Source: Roseovarius tolerans (GTDB lineage: Bacteria > Pseudomonadota > Alphaproteobacteria > Rhodobacterales > Rhodobacteraceae). Taken from it: a stretch of DNA of 64,000 nt. The stretch lies in NCBI RefSeq assembly GCF_900109855.1, contig NZ_FOBO01000009.1, forward strand, positions 62,001-126,000, read 5' to 3'. The translations under genes were made by a program, and so were the position numbers. Positions 25,860-35,167 of the stretch are shown here, one piece after another. How positions within the stretch are numbered: position 1 is the first letter of the stretch; the number at the start of each line of letters is the position of its first letter. Under the pieces are notes generated by a model. It searched no databases. It had not been told where the DNA came from and was given only the letters and a program-made list of their open reading frames with translations.

Positions 25860-27199
25860 TGGGTCACCTCCGGGGCCATCAGCCAGCCGGTGACCGATTG
25901 ACTGCGGTCCAGCACTCGGCGCGCGGCCTGCATGATTTGCTCTGGTGTCGTGTCTTGCAGAATGCCCGGCCAGGCCTGCACATCCTCGACCGTCAGCCCT
26001 TGGGTCAGCGCACGGCCATAGCGCCGTGCAAGGCCACCGGCATCGTCGCGGTCATAGACTTCCTCGGCCCGCACCTGCATCTTGATGCGCTCCAGCGCCT
26101 CTGCGTCCGGCCCGGTCTCGAGAAACGCGGTCAGCGCCTCGTCGAGCGCATCTTCAGCCTGTTGCAGGCTCACTCCGGCCGCCGGCACCACTGCAAGGTC
26201 AAACGTCGTGTCATCGAGCGAGGTCGCCGAATACCACGCCCCCACCTGCACCGCGATCTTCTCATTGAATTGCAGCCGCTCGTTCAGGAACGAGGTCTGT
26301 CCCCCGCCCAGCAACTCGGCCAGAAGCATCAACGCCGCAGCCTCTTTCTGCGCGCCGCTATCGCGCTCGGGTGCAAGATAGGACCGCGTGACATAAGGCT
26401 CCGAGACGCGCGCATCGCGCATCGTCATCCGCCGCTCTGCCAGTTGCGGGGGTTCCTGCGGACGGGTGCGCTCGGGCAGGTCGGTATTGGCCGGGATCAC
26501 ACCGTAATGCTGTTCGGCGAGGCGGCGCACCTCATCCGGGGTCACATCCCCCGCCACGACAAGGATCGCATTGTTGGGTGCGTAATACATCTCGTAGAAG
26601 TCGAGTGCGGCGTCGAGATCAAGCGCCTCCATCTCATGGCGCCAGCCGATGATCGGCACGCCGTAGCGGTGGTTGAGATATTGCGTCGCGCTCTTTTGTT
26701 CGCGAAAGAGGGCGCTTGGATTGTTCTCGACCCGCTGATTGCGCTCTTCGATGATGACATCGCGCTCGGTGGCGATATCGGCCTCGTCCAGTTGCAGGTT
26801 GATCATGCGGTCCGCCTCCATCCCCATCACCAGATCAAGACGATCCGCGGCGATGCGCTGGAAATACGCGGTGTAATCATAGCTGGTAAAGGCATTGTCC
26901 GAGCCGCCGTTGCGCGCCACGGTGGATGAAAACTCGCCCGGTTCCATCGTCTTGGTGCCCTTGAACAGAAGGTGCTCCAGAAAATGCGCCACGCCCGAGA
27001 CGCCGGGCCGCTCATCCGCCGATCCGGCGCGATACCAGACCATGTGCGTGACCACCGGCGCACGATGGTCCTCGATGACCACCACCTGCATGCCATTGTC
27101 GAGGGCGAAGGACGTGACCTGCTCTGATGTCTGCGCCATCACGCTAAGGGGCAAGATGGCGGTCAGCGCGGCAAAGAGCCAGACGGTGAGGTTTCGCAT
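25856..27199 (-). CDS. M16 zinc peptidase (processing-peptidase-like, active subunit)
   Basis: A 447-aa periplasmic zinc protease with a signal peptide (cleavage after SVMAQ). The inverted zinc motif HxxEH is present as GVAHFLEHLLFKGT, with the downstream Glu in the ERDVIIEERNQR segment. I set the start at 27199 (MRNLTVWLFAALTA), which puts the signal peptide at the N-terminus; earlier in-frame codons lack one. Its stop overlaps the start of the inactive partner, so both are translated together. Confidence 0.9.
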   Translation of the reverse strand: MRNLTVWLFAALTAILPLSVMAQTSEQVTSFALDNGMQVVVIEDHRAPVVTHMVWYRAGSADERPGVSGVAHFLEHLLFKGTKTMEPGEFSSTVARNGGSDNAFTSYDYTAYFQRIAADRLDLVMGMEADRMINLQLDEADIATERDVIIEERNQRVENNPSALFREQKSATQYLNHRYGVPIIGWRHEMEALDLDAALDFYEMYYAPNNAILVVAGDVTPDEVRRLAEQHYGVIPANTDLPERTRPQEPPQLAERRMTMRDARVSEPYVTRSYLAPERDSGAQKEAAALMLLAELLGGGQTSFLNERLQFNEKIAVQVGAWYSATSLDDTTFDLAVVPAAGVSLQQAEDALDEALTAFLETGPDAEALERIKMQVRAEEVYDRDDAGGLARRYGRALTQGLTVEDVQAWPGILQDTTPEQIMQAARRVLDRSQSVTGWLMAPEVTQ

Positions 27200-27268
27200 G
27201 ACGGGGGTCTCCGGTCGGTCAGGACTTGGTTTCGATATAGATACGCCTTGCCCGCCCGGATTCAACCA

Positions 27269-27802
27269 TCAGCCTTCAGGCGGCGGCGGGCTTGCGGGGG
27301 TCACGATTCCGCGACGGCGCAGACGGCGCTCTTCGGCATAGGCATCGAGCCAGTCACGGCGATACGCCTGCACGTAGTCATCGCCGGGCAGGATGCGCAG
27401 CACGTTGACCCGGCCATAAGAGCGGCGGATTTCGCGATCTTCCTGCGCCAAGGTCTGCCGGATGCCGGGCGTGCCGCCATAGCGGTTGGCGTGATTGACC
27501 AGCGCGCCGTTGCTCGCGGCGGGGGCCTGCGCATTCACCGCCGCCGGATTGCCACCCAGTGCAGCGACCCCATCGGCCAGCGGGTTTTGATCGGTGCGAT
27601 TGCTGCCGCCGGGCGTCGGCACCGGCAGCGTCGACAGGTCCTCGGGCGCTTGCAGCGGCTTGCCCGGGATGATCGAGAATTCGTCGGGCCCGTTCCCGGT
27701 GTTGCGAATGCGCGTCAGCGTCACGTCGTCATCGCGCGCGCCACAGCCCGCAACAATGGTCGCGGCCAGAAGGATCAAAACGGTCTTGCGCGGCATCTTC
27801 AT
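27269..27802 (-). CDS. DUF3035 lipoprotein
   Basis: 177 aa with a lipoprotein signal (IVAGC, lipidated Cys near residue 20). The DUF3035 family pattern is LTRIRNTGNGPDEFSIIPGKPLQAP. The start at 27802 is supported by GGGGAG 7 bp upstream; the second ATG at 27796 is possible. Function unknown; it precedes the M16 peptidase pair and follows lspA, the enzyme that would cleave its signal peptide. Confidence 0.87.
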   Translation of the reverse strand: MKMPRKTVLILLAATIVAGCGARDDDVTLTRIRNTGNGPDEFSIIPGKPLQAPEDLSTLPVPTPGGSNRTDQNPLADGVAALGGNPAAVNAQAPAASNGALVNHANRYGGTPGIRQTLAQEDREIRRSYGRVNVLRILPGDDYVQAYRRDWLDAYAEERRLRRRGIVTPASPPPPEG

Positions 27803-27852
27803 CGCCACTCCCCTGCAACTTTCCCGCTCCTTATCGCATTCCAAGGCCAAGG

Positions 27853-28329
27853 TCACGAGGGCTTTTTCCCCGCAGGCAACAGAACCAGCCCGAAGGCCCC
27901 GACAAAGACCGCGATATCGGCCACATTGAACGCATAGGGATTGTTGATCCCGCAGCACGACATGTTGAGAAAGTCAGCGACAGCACCATAGATCAGCCTG
28001 TCGATCACGTTCCCGAGCGCACCGCCGACCAGAAGGCCGGCTGCGATTTTCTGCCACCGGCCCGCAGGCTCATGATGCACCCACCACAGAACCGCACCCG
28101 AAATCACCAGCGCCACCGCGATCAACACCCAGCGTGTGACCGGATTGTCACCGGCCATGAGCCCGAAGTTGATCCCGTAATTCCATGCCATGCGCAGGTT
28201 GAGATAGGGCGGCCAAACGTCGATCCGTCCAAGCATCCGCAGGTCCATCGCGTGAACCACGAGGTATTTCGTCGCCTGATCGAACAAAAACACCCAAAAC
28301 GCTGTCCAGTAGAAAAGTCTCATCCGCAC
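27853..28329 (-). CDS. lspA: Lipoprotein signal peptidase
   Basis: The aspartyl protease that removes signal peptides from prolipoproteins, 158 aa with four TM helices. The two catalytic Asp are in GGALGNVIDRLIYGAVADF and NPYAFNVADIAVFVG. The N-terminal VFLFDQATKYLVV also fits. It starts 2 bp before the purH stop at 28332, so it is translated right after purH. Confidence 0.95.
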   Translation of the reverse strand: MRMRLFYWTAFWVFLFDQATKYLVVHAMDLRMLGRIDVWPPYLNLRMAWNYGINFGLMAGDNPVTRWVLIAVALVISGAVLWWVHHEPAGRWQKIAAGLLVGGALGNVIDRLIYGAVADFLNMSCCGINNPYAFNVADIAVFVGAFGLVLLPAGKKPS

Positions 28330-28331
28330 AC

Positions 28332-29921
28332 TCAGTGCCGGAAGTGGCGCATGCCGGTCAGCACCATCGCCAGCCCTGCCTCATCCGCCGCCGCGATCAC
28401 CTCGTCATCGCGCATCGAGCCGCCGGGATGAATGACCGCCGTCGCCCCCGCCTCTGCCGCCGTCAGCAGCCCGTCGGCAAAGGGAAAGAACGCGTCAGAG
28501 GCCACGACGCTGCCCTGCGTGAGCGGCGCCGCGAGGCCCAGCGCCTCGGCCATGTCCTGCGATTTGCGCGCGGCGATGCGGCAACTGTCGACGCGGCTCA
28601 TCTGGCCTGCCCCGACACCCACCGTGGCACCGTCCTTGACGTAGACGATGGCGTTGGATTTCACGTGTTTCGCCACTTTCCAGGCGAAGAGCATATCCGA
28701 CATCTCGCGATCCGTCGGCGCGCGTTTGGTCACGACACGCAGGTCATCGGCGCTGATTCGTCCGGTATCCTTGTCCTGCACCAGATAGCCGCCCGCCACC
28801 TGTTTGATCATGCGTCCCGCAGTCGCCGGATCAGCCAGACCCTCGGTCAGCAAAAGACGCAGATTCTTCTTCTTGGCGAAAATACTCACCGCGTCGTCAT
28901 TCGCCCCGGGCGCAATCACCACTTCGGTGAAGATGCCGGCGATCTCTTCCGCCGTGGCGCCATCGAGCGGCTGATTGAGCGCGATGATCCCGCCAAAGGC
29001 GCTGGTCCGGTCGCAATCGAAAGCGGATTTGTAGGCTTCCAGCAGCGTCGCGCCGCGCGCCACGCCGCAGGGATTGGCGTGCTTGATGATCGCGCAGGCG
29101 GGCCCATCGCCGGGCGCAAATTCGCTGACCAGCTCGAACGCCGCGTCGGTATCGTTGATGTTGTTGTAGCTCAGTTCCTTGCCCTGCACCTGCCGCGCCG
29201 TGGCGACACCGGGCCGGTCCGAGCCATCCACATAGAAGGCCGCCGCCTGATGCGGGTTCTCACCATAGCGCAAGGTCTGCGCAAGCGTGCCCGCCACGGC
29301 GCGGCGACGCGGGGCAGGCTCGTTGATGGCATCCGCCATCCAGCTGCTGACCGCCGCGTCATAGGCCGCCGTGCGCGCATAGGCCACCTGCGCCAGTCGT
29401 TGCCGGAACGCATAGCGCGTCTGTCCGTCCTGCGCGTCAAGTTCCGCCAGCAGGGCCGGGTAATCCTCGACATCGACCACCACGTTGACAAAGGCATGGT
29501 TCTTGGCCGCCGCGCGGATCATCGCCGGGCCGCCGATGTCTATATTCTCGACGCAGGCGTCATAGTCGCCACCGCGCGCCACGGTGTCCTCGAACGGATA
29601 GAGATTGACCACCAGCAGGTCGATGGGGCCGATGCCATGCGTCTCCATCGCGGCCACGTGATCGGCGTTGTTGCGCAGCGCCAGCAGACCGCCATGCACC
29701 ATCGGATGCAGCGTCTTGACCCGCCCGTCCATCATCTCGGGAAAGCCCGTCACCTCGGCCATGTCGCGCACGGCAAGCCCCGCCTCGCGCAAGCTGCGCG
29801 CGGTGCCCCCGGTCGAGAGCAGTTCGACCCCTCGCTCGGCGAGGGCACGGCCCAGCTCGATCAGGCCGGTCTTGTCGGATACGGAGAGGAGGGCGCGGGT
29901 CACGGGCGCGAAATCGGTCAT
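28332..29921 (-). CDS. purH: Bifunctional AICAR transformylase / IMP cyclohydrolase
   Basis: Catalyses the last two steps of purine synthesis. The N-terminal cyclohydrolase domain (residues 1 to about 200) has [29 protein letters not shown] and [15 protein letters not shown]. The C-terminal transformylase has [17 protein letters not shown] and the catalytic KH in [10 protein letters not shown] set the start at 29921 ([15 protein letters not shown]), at the usual position. The longer frame upstream would run into the heparinase-like gene. Length (529 aa) is normal. Confidence 0.97.
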   Translation of the reverse strand: MTDFAPVTRALLSVSDKTGLIELGRALAERGVELLSTGGTARSLREAGLAVRDMAEVTGFPEMMDGRVKTLHPMVHGGLLALRNNADHVAAMETHGIGPIDLLVVNLYPFEDTVARGGDYDACVENIDIGGPAMIRAAAKNHAFVNVVVDVEDYPALLAELDAQDGQTRYAFRQRLAQVAYARTAAYDAAVSSWMADAINEPAPRRRAVAGTLAQTLRYGENPHQAAAFYVDGSDRPGVATARQVQGKELSYNNINDTDAAFELVSEFAPGDGPACAIIKHANPCGVARGATLLEAYKSAFDCDRTSAFGGIIALNQPLDGATAEEIAGIFTEVVIAPGANDDAVSIFAKKKNLRLLLTEGLADPATAGRMIKQVAGGYLVQDKDTGRISADDLRVVTKRAPTDREMSDMLFAWKVAKHVKSNAIVYVKDGATVGVGAGQMSRVDSCRIAARKSQDMAEALGLAAPLTQGSVVASDAFFPFADGLLTAAEAGATAVIHPGGSMRDDEVIAAADEAGLAMVLTGMRHFRH

Positions 29922-29953
29922 CGGGTGTCTGTCCTGCCTTGGCGGTCTCGGGT

Positions 29954-31696
29954 TCAGTCCTCGGCTTCCGGTTCCAGCACCTCCTCGTGGACATCCCTGA
30001 TGCCGACGGGGGTATCCTGCGCCTTGGCCAGGGACCATCTCATGCGGGTCGCATATCCCAACGCACGACCGGAGAGAACGATCTGTTTGGTCGCACGCGG
30101 TTTGAGCCGCGTCTTTTCAAGATAAACGCTCGGTTGCAAGGACAAAGCGGCCTCGCCATCGGCGCGGAATATCCAGATTTCACCACTGCGCAGCGCGATC
30201 GACACCGCAGTGCCCCCCATATCGACCGAAGCGTCGACCTCGGGATGCAGGTGAAACCGGATATCATAGGGCACGCCATTCAGCCGCGTGCCGTCGAGCG
30301 CGCGATCGAAACGGCGCTTGTCGGCCTCTGCCACCGCGAGCAGCATATCCTCGCCCGCCAGCCCCCGGCCATCCGCCGAAAGGTCGAGATTGCGAACATG
30401 GGTCAGGCCATGGCCGCGCACATACCCATCATGCGCCGTCTCGAAACGCAGCCCGTCAGACAGTTTCGAGAGGGTCGCGGGCACATTGACCGGTGCTTCG
30501 CTCAGCCAGTCCAGATGCCGCGCGTCATTGCTCAGCCGCGCGCTCGATCCAGAGGCGAGCACCAGCGCCGAATGCGACGGTGTCGCGCGCCCCGCGCGCC
30601 GCCACTCAGCGCCGAAACTCGCGCCCGAACCGCAGTTGACGATCACCGGGCGCCGCCCGGAGGTCAACTCGAAGGCCAGCGTCGAGGCATGCGCCCCCGC
30701 CGAGGCCGCGCCCTTGGGCGGCGGGGCGGCATCCACGATCACGCTGGTGCGCCCGGCACTCAGACGGGCAAAGCCCATGGCCAGACCGTCGGGCATGCGC
30801 GTCTTGACGCCACTTGCGGCCAGCGCCCCGTCGAGCCGTCCGTCAAGCCCCCTGCCCCCGCCATGAAATCGTGCCAGCGCCCCATCGGCATGGCGCAGGG
30901 TGCGCAGCGTCGGCGCGATCCGCTCCACCGCGCGCCAATGCGCCTCCGCCGCCGACTGCCCCGAATCGCTCAACCCCAGAGCAGCCCAGGTGAGCAGCGT
31001 GAACACCTCCAGCAACTCCTCGGGGTTGCGCGTCGGAATGCCGCCTGCCGCGTCGATCTGCCGTTCGCATTCCCGCGAGAGCGCGGCGCGCGCAGGCTCG
31101 GTCAGACCCTGCATCCCCTCCAGCGACACGCCCGCATAAATGAGCCCGGTCAGCGCCTCGAACCGGGGCAGGCCCGGCGCCGCCGCCTGCCAGCGCCGTG
31201 ACAGGAACGCCGTCTGCTGCGCCAAAGAGCGAAAGAACGGCGCAGACGCCTCCGACGGTTGCCCGCGCAACAAGAACAGTGCCTGTGATATCCAACGGAT
31301 CAGCCGCCGACCTGTCAGATCAGGCGTCCATCCCGGCCCGGTGCCCTTGCCGTAGCGCGCGATCCATTCCCATAGCCAGGCCTGCGCCCGCTCGCGCGCC
31401 GCCGCGTCCCCCGCAGCGGCCAGGTCATCGAGCCAGCCAAAGCCATGCAATTCGGCCGCGAAGGCCGCGTCCGGCGGCTCGATATCCCAGATCGAGGTCT
31501 CGGGGGCCTGCACGAGGCTGCCCGCAAAGACGAAATTTCCGGCACATAGCTGCCGTCCGCGCGCCAGATAGCCGATGCTGCGCGGCTCGGGCTGCGAAAT
31601 GAACGCCGTTGCCGGACGGCTCATCGCCGCCCGTCGAGCGGCCATACGGTTCATCGCGCGTGACCAGCGCTCTGACAGAGGGTGCAGGTGGAACAT
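29954..31696 (-). CDS. Heparinase II/III family protein
   Basis: 580 aa. The C-terminal part (about residues 290-570) matches the heparinase II/III-like domain, an alginate- or glycosaminoglycan-lyase fold. It is preceded by an alpha-helical toroid rich in Trp/Arg. The start [17 protein letters not shown] at 31696 lacks a signal peptide, so the protein may be cytosolic. In Rhodobacterales this gene is regularly found between rsmB and purH, as here. Its true substrate is not known to me; cell-wall or capsular sugars are possible. Confidence 0.85.
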   Translation of the reverse strand: MFHLHPLSERWSRAMNRMAARRAAMSRPATAFISQPEPRSIGYLARGRQLCAGNFVFAGSLVQAPETSIWDIEPPDAAFAAELHGFGWLDDLAAAGDAAARERAQAWLWEWIARYGKGTGPGWTPDLTGRRLIRWISQALFLLRGQPSEASAPFFRSLAQQTAFLSRRWQAAAPGLPRFEALTGLIYAGVSLEGMQGLTEPARAALSRECERQIDAAGGIPTRNPEELLEVFTLLTWAALGLSDSGQSAAEAHWRAVERIAPTLRTLRHADGALARFHGGGRGLDGRLDGALAASGVKTRMPDGLAMGFARLSAGRTSVIVDAAPPPKGAASAGAHASTLAFELTSGRRPVIVNCGSGASFGAEWRRAGRATPSHSALVLASGSSARLSNDARHLDWLSEAPVNVPATLSKLSDGLRFETAHDGYVRGHGLTHVRNLDLSADGRGLAGEDMLLAVAEADKRRFDRALDGTRLNGVPYDIRFHLHPEVDASVDMGGTAVSIALRSGEIWIFRADGEAALSLQPSVYLEKTRLKPRATKQIVLSGRALGYATRMRWSLAKAQDTPVGIRDVHEEVLEPEAED

Positions 31697-31944
31697 GTGC
31701 CTCGACACGCTTCTTGCGGCGTTGATGGGTGCACTATAGCCAGCCCATCCGGTCAAGTCACCGCCTGATTGCGTCCCGGTGGGTCAGCATGTGGCGTCAG
31801 GGGTGGAAAGGGCGTGATGCGGACCTTGGCGGTTTCAGAGATGAGCCGTGCGGTGCCCGACCGCCGGGTGGGCGCAGCAACCTCGGTGGACCGCACTTTA
31901 TGCCCGCCAAGCACTCCCGCGTTTTCAATGGCTTGAAACGTTGC
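31697..31944. other. Intergenic region with extended base-pairing potential
   Basis: No convincing gene: open frames on both strands cross the rsmB terminator or lack a start. Part of it can fold into one long irregular hairpin. GGGGTG near 31799 pairs with CACTCC near 31912. GGGC and TGCGG near 31809-31823 pair with CCGCA and GCCC near 31890-31903. Inside, GGCGGT near 31829 pairs with ACCGCC near 31860. I cannot match it to 6S, SRP or tmRNA motifs. It may be an RNA gene or a leader of the heparinase-like gene. Confidence 0.35.
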
Positions 31945-31977
31945 AAAAGCGCCCGCCCGAGGGGGCGGTCGGGCGCT
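31945..31977 (-). terminator. Rho-independent terminator of rsmB
   Basis: On the minus strand the stem AGCGCCCG/CGGGCGCT (positions 31977-31970 and 31955-31948) encloses a C/G-rich inner stem. It is followed by TTTTGC, about 85 bp downstream of the rsmB stop at 32062. Confidence 0.78.
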
Positions 31978-32061
31978 GCGCGGCGGCGCGTTCCGCGCCT
32001 TGATTCCGCGCATTGGGGCTGAACTTCAACGGCCGCAAAAGGCCAAAACCACCCCTACGCC

Positions 32062-33330
32062 TTACCCTTTCTGCAAGCACGCCATGTAGAACCCGTCCAT
32101 CCCGCCGAGATCCGGCCAGTAATCAGGCCGCAAGCGTAGCCCGCCCTCTTCGGTGATCCACTCCGGCGCGATGCCGGGCCGGTCGAGCGCCGCGCGGTCG
32201 GCCGTCAGCCCCGCATGCCGCACCAGTGCTTCCTCGACCTGACATTCCCCCTCATCGGGCAAAAGCGAACACGTGCAGAAAACCAGCCGCCCACCGGGGG
32301 CCAAAAGCCCGAGTGCATGATCAATCATCGCCGCCTGTATCCCGATCAGCGCGCCGAACTCGGAGCCGTCCTTGGCATAGGGCAGATCGGGATGGCGGCG
32401 AATCGTGCCGGTGGCCGAACAGGGTGCATCGAGCAGAACGGCGTCATAAACCCCCGCATGCTCCAGCGCGTCGCCCACCACGCACGTAGCCGTCAGCCCG
32501 GTGCGCGCAAGATTTTCCGCCACCCGGGCCATGCGCCGCTCGGATATGTCGAGCGCGGTCACCTGCGCGCCTCTGGCTGCCAGTTGCAGCGTCTTGCCGC
32601 CCGGTGCCGCGCAGAGATCGAGCACCCTTTCACCCGGCCTTGGATCAAGCACCTGAACCGGCAGGGCGGCGGCGGCATCCTGCACCCACCAGTCGCCGCT
32701 TTCATAGCCCGGCAGCGCCGACACCTGCCCCGCCTCGCGCAGACGGACGGACCCGGTGGGCAGCACCATGCCGCCCAGCCGCGCGGCCCAGGCTTCGGCA
32801 TCGCTCTTTACTGTCAGATCAAGCGGCGCGCCTTCGAAATGCGCGCGCTCCATCGCCGCGACTGGACCCTTGCCCCACGCCTCCACCAAAGGCTCACGCA
32901 GCCAGTGCGGCAGGCCGGGCTGGCGCAGGTCGTTCCATTTCGCCGGAGCTTCCTCGGCCATCTTGCGCAGCACCGCGTTGATCAGCCCCTTGAGGCGATT
33001 GTGCCGGGGATGCCGCCCGATGATCGCCACCGCCTCGTTGACCACACCGTGCGCGTCACCGCCCTGCGCCAGTTCCACCGTGCCTGCGCGCAACACATTA
33101 AAGACCGGCAAGGGCGGCGGTTTGCGCAGATGCTTCGACAGCAGACGATCGGCGCGCGCCAAGCCGCGCAGCGTGTCCGCCGCCAGACGCTGCGCGCGCG
33201 CTCGGTCCGCCGGGGCCAACGCCTCAAGCGCGCCGCCCGCCACCAGTTCGGACATCAGCCGACCTTCGCCCAGCACCTGATCGAGCAGGTAGACGGCAGC
33301 AGAACGGGCGGAGTGGACGGTTTTTTTCAC
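32062..33330 (-). CDS. rsmB: 16S rRNA (cytosine967-C5)-methyltransferase
   Basis: A 422-aa SAM enzyme. The N-terminal NusB-like RNA-binding domain covers about residues 1-135 (ARSAAVYLLDQVL, HNRLKGLINAVLRK). The methyltransferase domain has LDLCAAPGGKT (SAM motif I), ALDISERRM, and the two cysteines of the m5C mechanism in LLDAPCSATG and VFCTCSLLPDEGE. It ends before the terminator at 31945-31977 and starts 68 bp from the divergent small gene at 33399. Confidence 0.95.
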   Translation of the reverse strand: MKKTVHSARSAAVYLLDQVLGEGRLMSELVAGGALEALAPADRARAQRLAADTLRGLARADRLLSKHLRKPPPLPVFNVLRAGTVELAQGGDAHGVVNEAVAIIGRHPRHNRLKGLINAVLRKMAEEAPAKWNDLRQPGLPHWLREPLVEAWGKGPVAAMERAHFEGAPLDLTVKSDAEAWAARLGGMVLPTGSVRLREAGQVSALPGYESGDWWVQDAAAALPVQVLDPRPGERVLDLCAAPGGKTLQLAARGAQVTALDISERRMARVAENLARTGLTATCVVGDALEHAGVYDAVLLDAPCSATGTIRRHPDLPYAKDGSEFGALIGIQAAMIDHALGLLAPGGRLVFCTCSLLPDEGECQVEEALVRHAGLTADRAALDRPGIAPEWITEEGGLRLRPDYWPDLGGMDGFYMACLQKG

Positions 33331-33398
33331 GGGTTGATCCTTGGCGAGACGGCAGGCGCGCGATATATCAGCGGCACACGCACAAGGAAAGCCCGGTC

Positions 33399-33590
33399 AT
33401 GAGCACCGACGACACCCCTGAGACCCGCGACCTGCCCCCCGCCGCGCAACGCGCACTGGCCGAGGCCGAGGCCCGCCGCAAGGCCGCGCAGGACGCGGAC
33501 CTGCCCACCGAACTCGGCGGTCGCCGCGAGGGGCTGGAGCCGGTTCGCTACGGGGATTGGGAGAAAAAGGGGATTGCGATCGACTTCTGA
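33399..33590 (+). CDS. SDHAF4/DUF1674-family small protein
   Basis: 63 aa. The C-terminus PTELGGRREGLEPVRYGDWE followed by KKGIAIDF is the SDHAF4 (DUF1674) signature. In eukaryotes and alphaproteobacteria, members help mature the flavinylated succinate dehydrogenase subunit. The N-terminal half is charged and Ala-rich, as usual. It is divergent from rsmB and convergent with lolA, with a 13-bp gap. No sdh gene is in the window. The assignment rests on the C-terminal motif only. Confidence 0.85.
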   Translation: MSTDDTPETRDLPPAAQRALAEAEARRKAAQDADLPTELGGRREGLEPVRYGDWEKKGIAIDF

Positions 33591-33603
33591 GACTGTGGCG
33601 GGA

Positions 33604-34209
33604 TCACGGGTCCACGCGCATCCGTCGCTTGCCGGGAATCTCGAACTGCTCGTTGCGCAACCGCACGCCGGTCTGCAGATCCCCCAGAATGACCGTGGTC
33701 TGACTGCCGCTGCCGTCATGGATGACCCATTGACGCAACTCGACCGGATCGCCCGTAAAGACCAGGTCGATACTGCCATATTCGGGATGTTCGGGATCCT
33801 GCGCGCGCACCGTGGTCGAGGTGCCGTCGCTGGCATGGCCCACCACCATCCGCTCGCGCGTCAGATCGACGTTGTTGGCCAAGATGATCTTGAGCGGCGT
33901 GCGGTGCAGCGGATAGCCCACCGGCCCGTCATTCGAGCGCGGATCGATGATGCCCACGGTGTCGCCATCGGCCACCACCAGCGCCTCTTTGGGCGGTGCA
34001 TATTCGAACCGCACCCGGCCCGGCCGCTTGAGCAATATCTGCCCGGTGCTGATCGTGCCATCATCGTTCACCTGCGTGAACGCGCCCTGCGCGGTCTTGA
34101 GCCGGTTGAGATAGAATGAGATTTCCCCAAGCGAAAGCTTTTCCGCCGCCGCCGGGAGGGCCATCGCCGCCCACAGGACGGGAACCATCAGGATACGCAT
34201 AGATTTCAT
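33604..34209 (-). CDS. lolA: Outer-membrane lipoprotein carrier protein
   Basis: A periplasmic chaperone that ferries lipoproteins from LolCDE to the outer membrane. 201 aa with a signal peptide (cleavage after LPAAA). The fold features are KTAQGAFTQVNDDGTISTGQILLKRPGRVRFEY, a hallmark pattern of LolA. Either Met at 34209 or 34200 could be the start. In related genomes lolA usually follows ftsK directly; here a DMSP-lyase-like gene separates them. Confidence 0.9.
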   Translation of the reverse strand: MKSMRILMVPVLWAAMALPAAAEKLSLGEISFYLNRLKTAQGAFTQVNDDGTISTGQILLKRPGRVRFEYAPPKEALVVADGDTVGIIDPRSNDGPVGYPLHRTPLKIILANNVDLTRERMVVGHASDGTSTTVRAQDPEHPEYGSIDLVFTGDPVELRQWVIHDGSGSQTTVILGDLQTGVRLRNEQFEIPGKRRMRVDP

Positions 34210-34325
34210 ACTGTCTGCCCAAGCCTTTCCGCAGGATCGTGCTTCCTGCCTTGGCTGGAAACATGGGGGGCCGCGCCCCGACCTGCAATATCACGCATGC
34301 TGTTATCCAATAGCAGGGGGCCCGT

Positions 34326-35036
34326 TCAAGGTGCCAGCTTGCTCTTGCGGGGCGATGACAGTTTCATGTCAGGCTTGGCAAGACGCGCCTCGGGGCCGAT
34401 CCACGCATAGGCGAGCAAGCAGGGGTCCCGATCGCCCGTGGTGATGCGATGCTCATCACCGGAGCGGTTCAGGATCAGCGATCCCGGCGCGAACACCGCC
34501 GCATTGTTTTCCGACCACGCCCCCGACACGGAGATATAGCTTTCCTCGATCTCTTTGTGGCTGTGCTGTGGATAGGTGGTGTTCGGGGCAAACAGCACGA
34601 ACCCGAGGATCAGGCTGTCGCACTTCACAGGGCCTTGCGGGCCGAGGATTTCGCAATAGGCATATTTCTGGCTCAGCGCCTTCGAAATCCGGTCATACCC
34701 GTATTCCCAGGTCAGTTGGTCTTTTACCTCGCGCAGCGCCCGCGCCATGCCCTGCATCGCGGCCCGTTCGCCGAGGTCGAGGGCACGCGGAAGATGCGCC
34801 GTCACCGGCTTGGCCTGGCACGCGCGTTCAGTCATTTCCGGGTTGCGCGCCATGGCCGAGGACAACCTGTCGCGCACCCGTTTGCGATGGCCTCGGATGG
34901 CCGCGCTGCCGCCCGCAGAGCCATGACGATAGAGCGAGTCGAATTCGCGCAGGAGATAGAGCCAGTTCGGGCAATCCATCAGACGCGGTTCGCCCCCCGC
35001 CGCGACGGCGTCATTGGGGATGGGTGTGTCGGACAT
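34326..35036 (-). CDS. dddL: Probable dimethylsulfoniopropionate lyase, DddL type
   Basis: 236 aa with a C-terminal cupin. This type cleaves DMSP to dimethyl sulfide and acrylate. The resemblance to DddL is across the protein: LLREFDSLYRHGSAGGS, RGHRKRVRD, LTWEYGYDRIS and ILGFVLFAPNTTYPQHSH near the cupin. The putative metal ligands are His158, His160, Glu164, Tyr167 and His196 (GDEHRITTG); this His/Glu/Tyr/His set is what DddL-type cupins use. I set the start at 35036 (MSDTPIPND). No acrylate-handling gene (acuNK, dddA) is adjacent. DddW/DddQ are less similar in length and N-terminus. Identification is from memory of the family. Confidence 0.75.
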   Translation of the reverse strand: MSDTPIPNDAVAAGGEPRLMDCPNWLYLLREFDSLYRHGSAGGSAAIRGHRKRVRDRLSSAMARNPEMTERACQAKPVTAHLPRALDLGERAAMQGMARALREVKDQLTWEYGYDRISKALSQKYAYCEILGPQGPVKCDSLILGFVLFAPNTTYPQHSHKEIEESYISVSGAWSENNAAVFAPGSLILNRSGDEHRITTGDRDPCLLAYAWIGPEARLAKPDMKLSSPRKSKLAP

Positions 35037-35167
35037 CTTTCCGTCTCCGCCTTTTGGGGTGGCTGCGTGCGCCGGTCGCGTGACTAACGCCCGAACCGGC
35101 ACATGCCAAGCAGAGCAGAAGGTCTTTCAGGCCGCAATCGGAAACCCGAGTGACGACAGGTCCGGGA

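Noticed and set aside
28335-30125. Plus-strand frame of nearly 600 codons opposite purH
   Set aside because: The minus strand encodes an unmistakable PurH; the antisense frame is composed of Arg/His-rich filler.
31753-32013. Short protein gene on the minus strand between heparinase and rsmB
   Set aside because: The frame crosses the rsmB terminator, lacks a ribosome site, and resembles no family I know.
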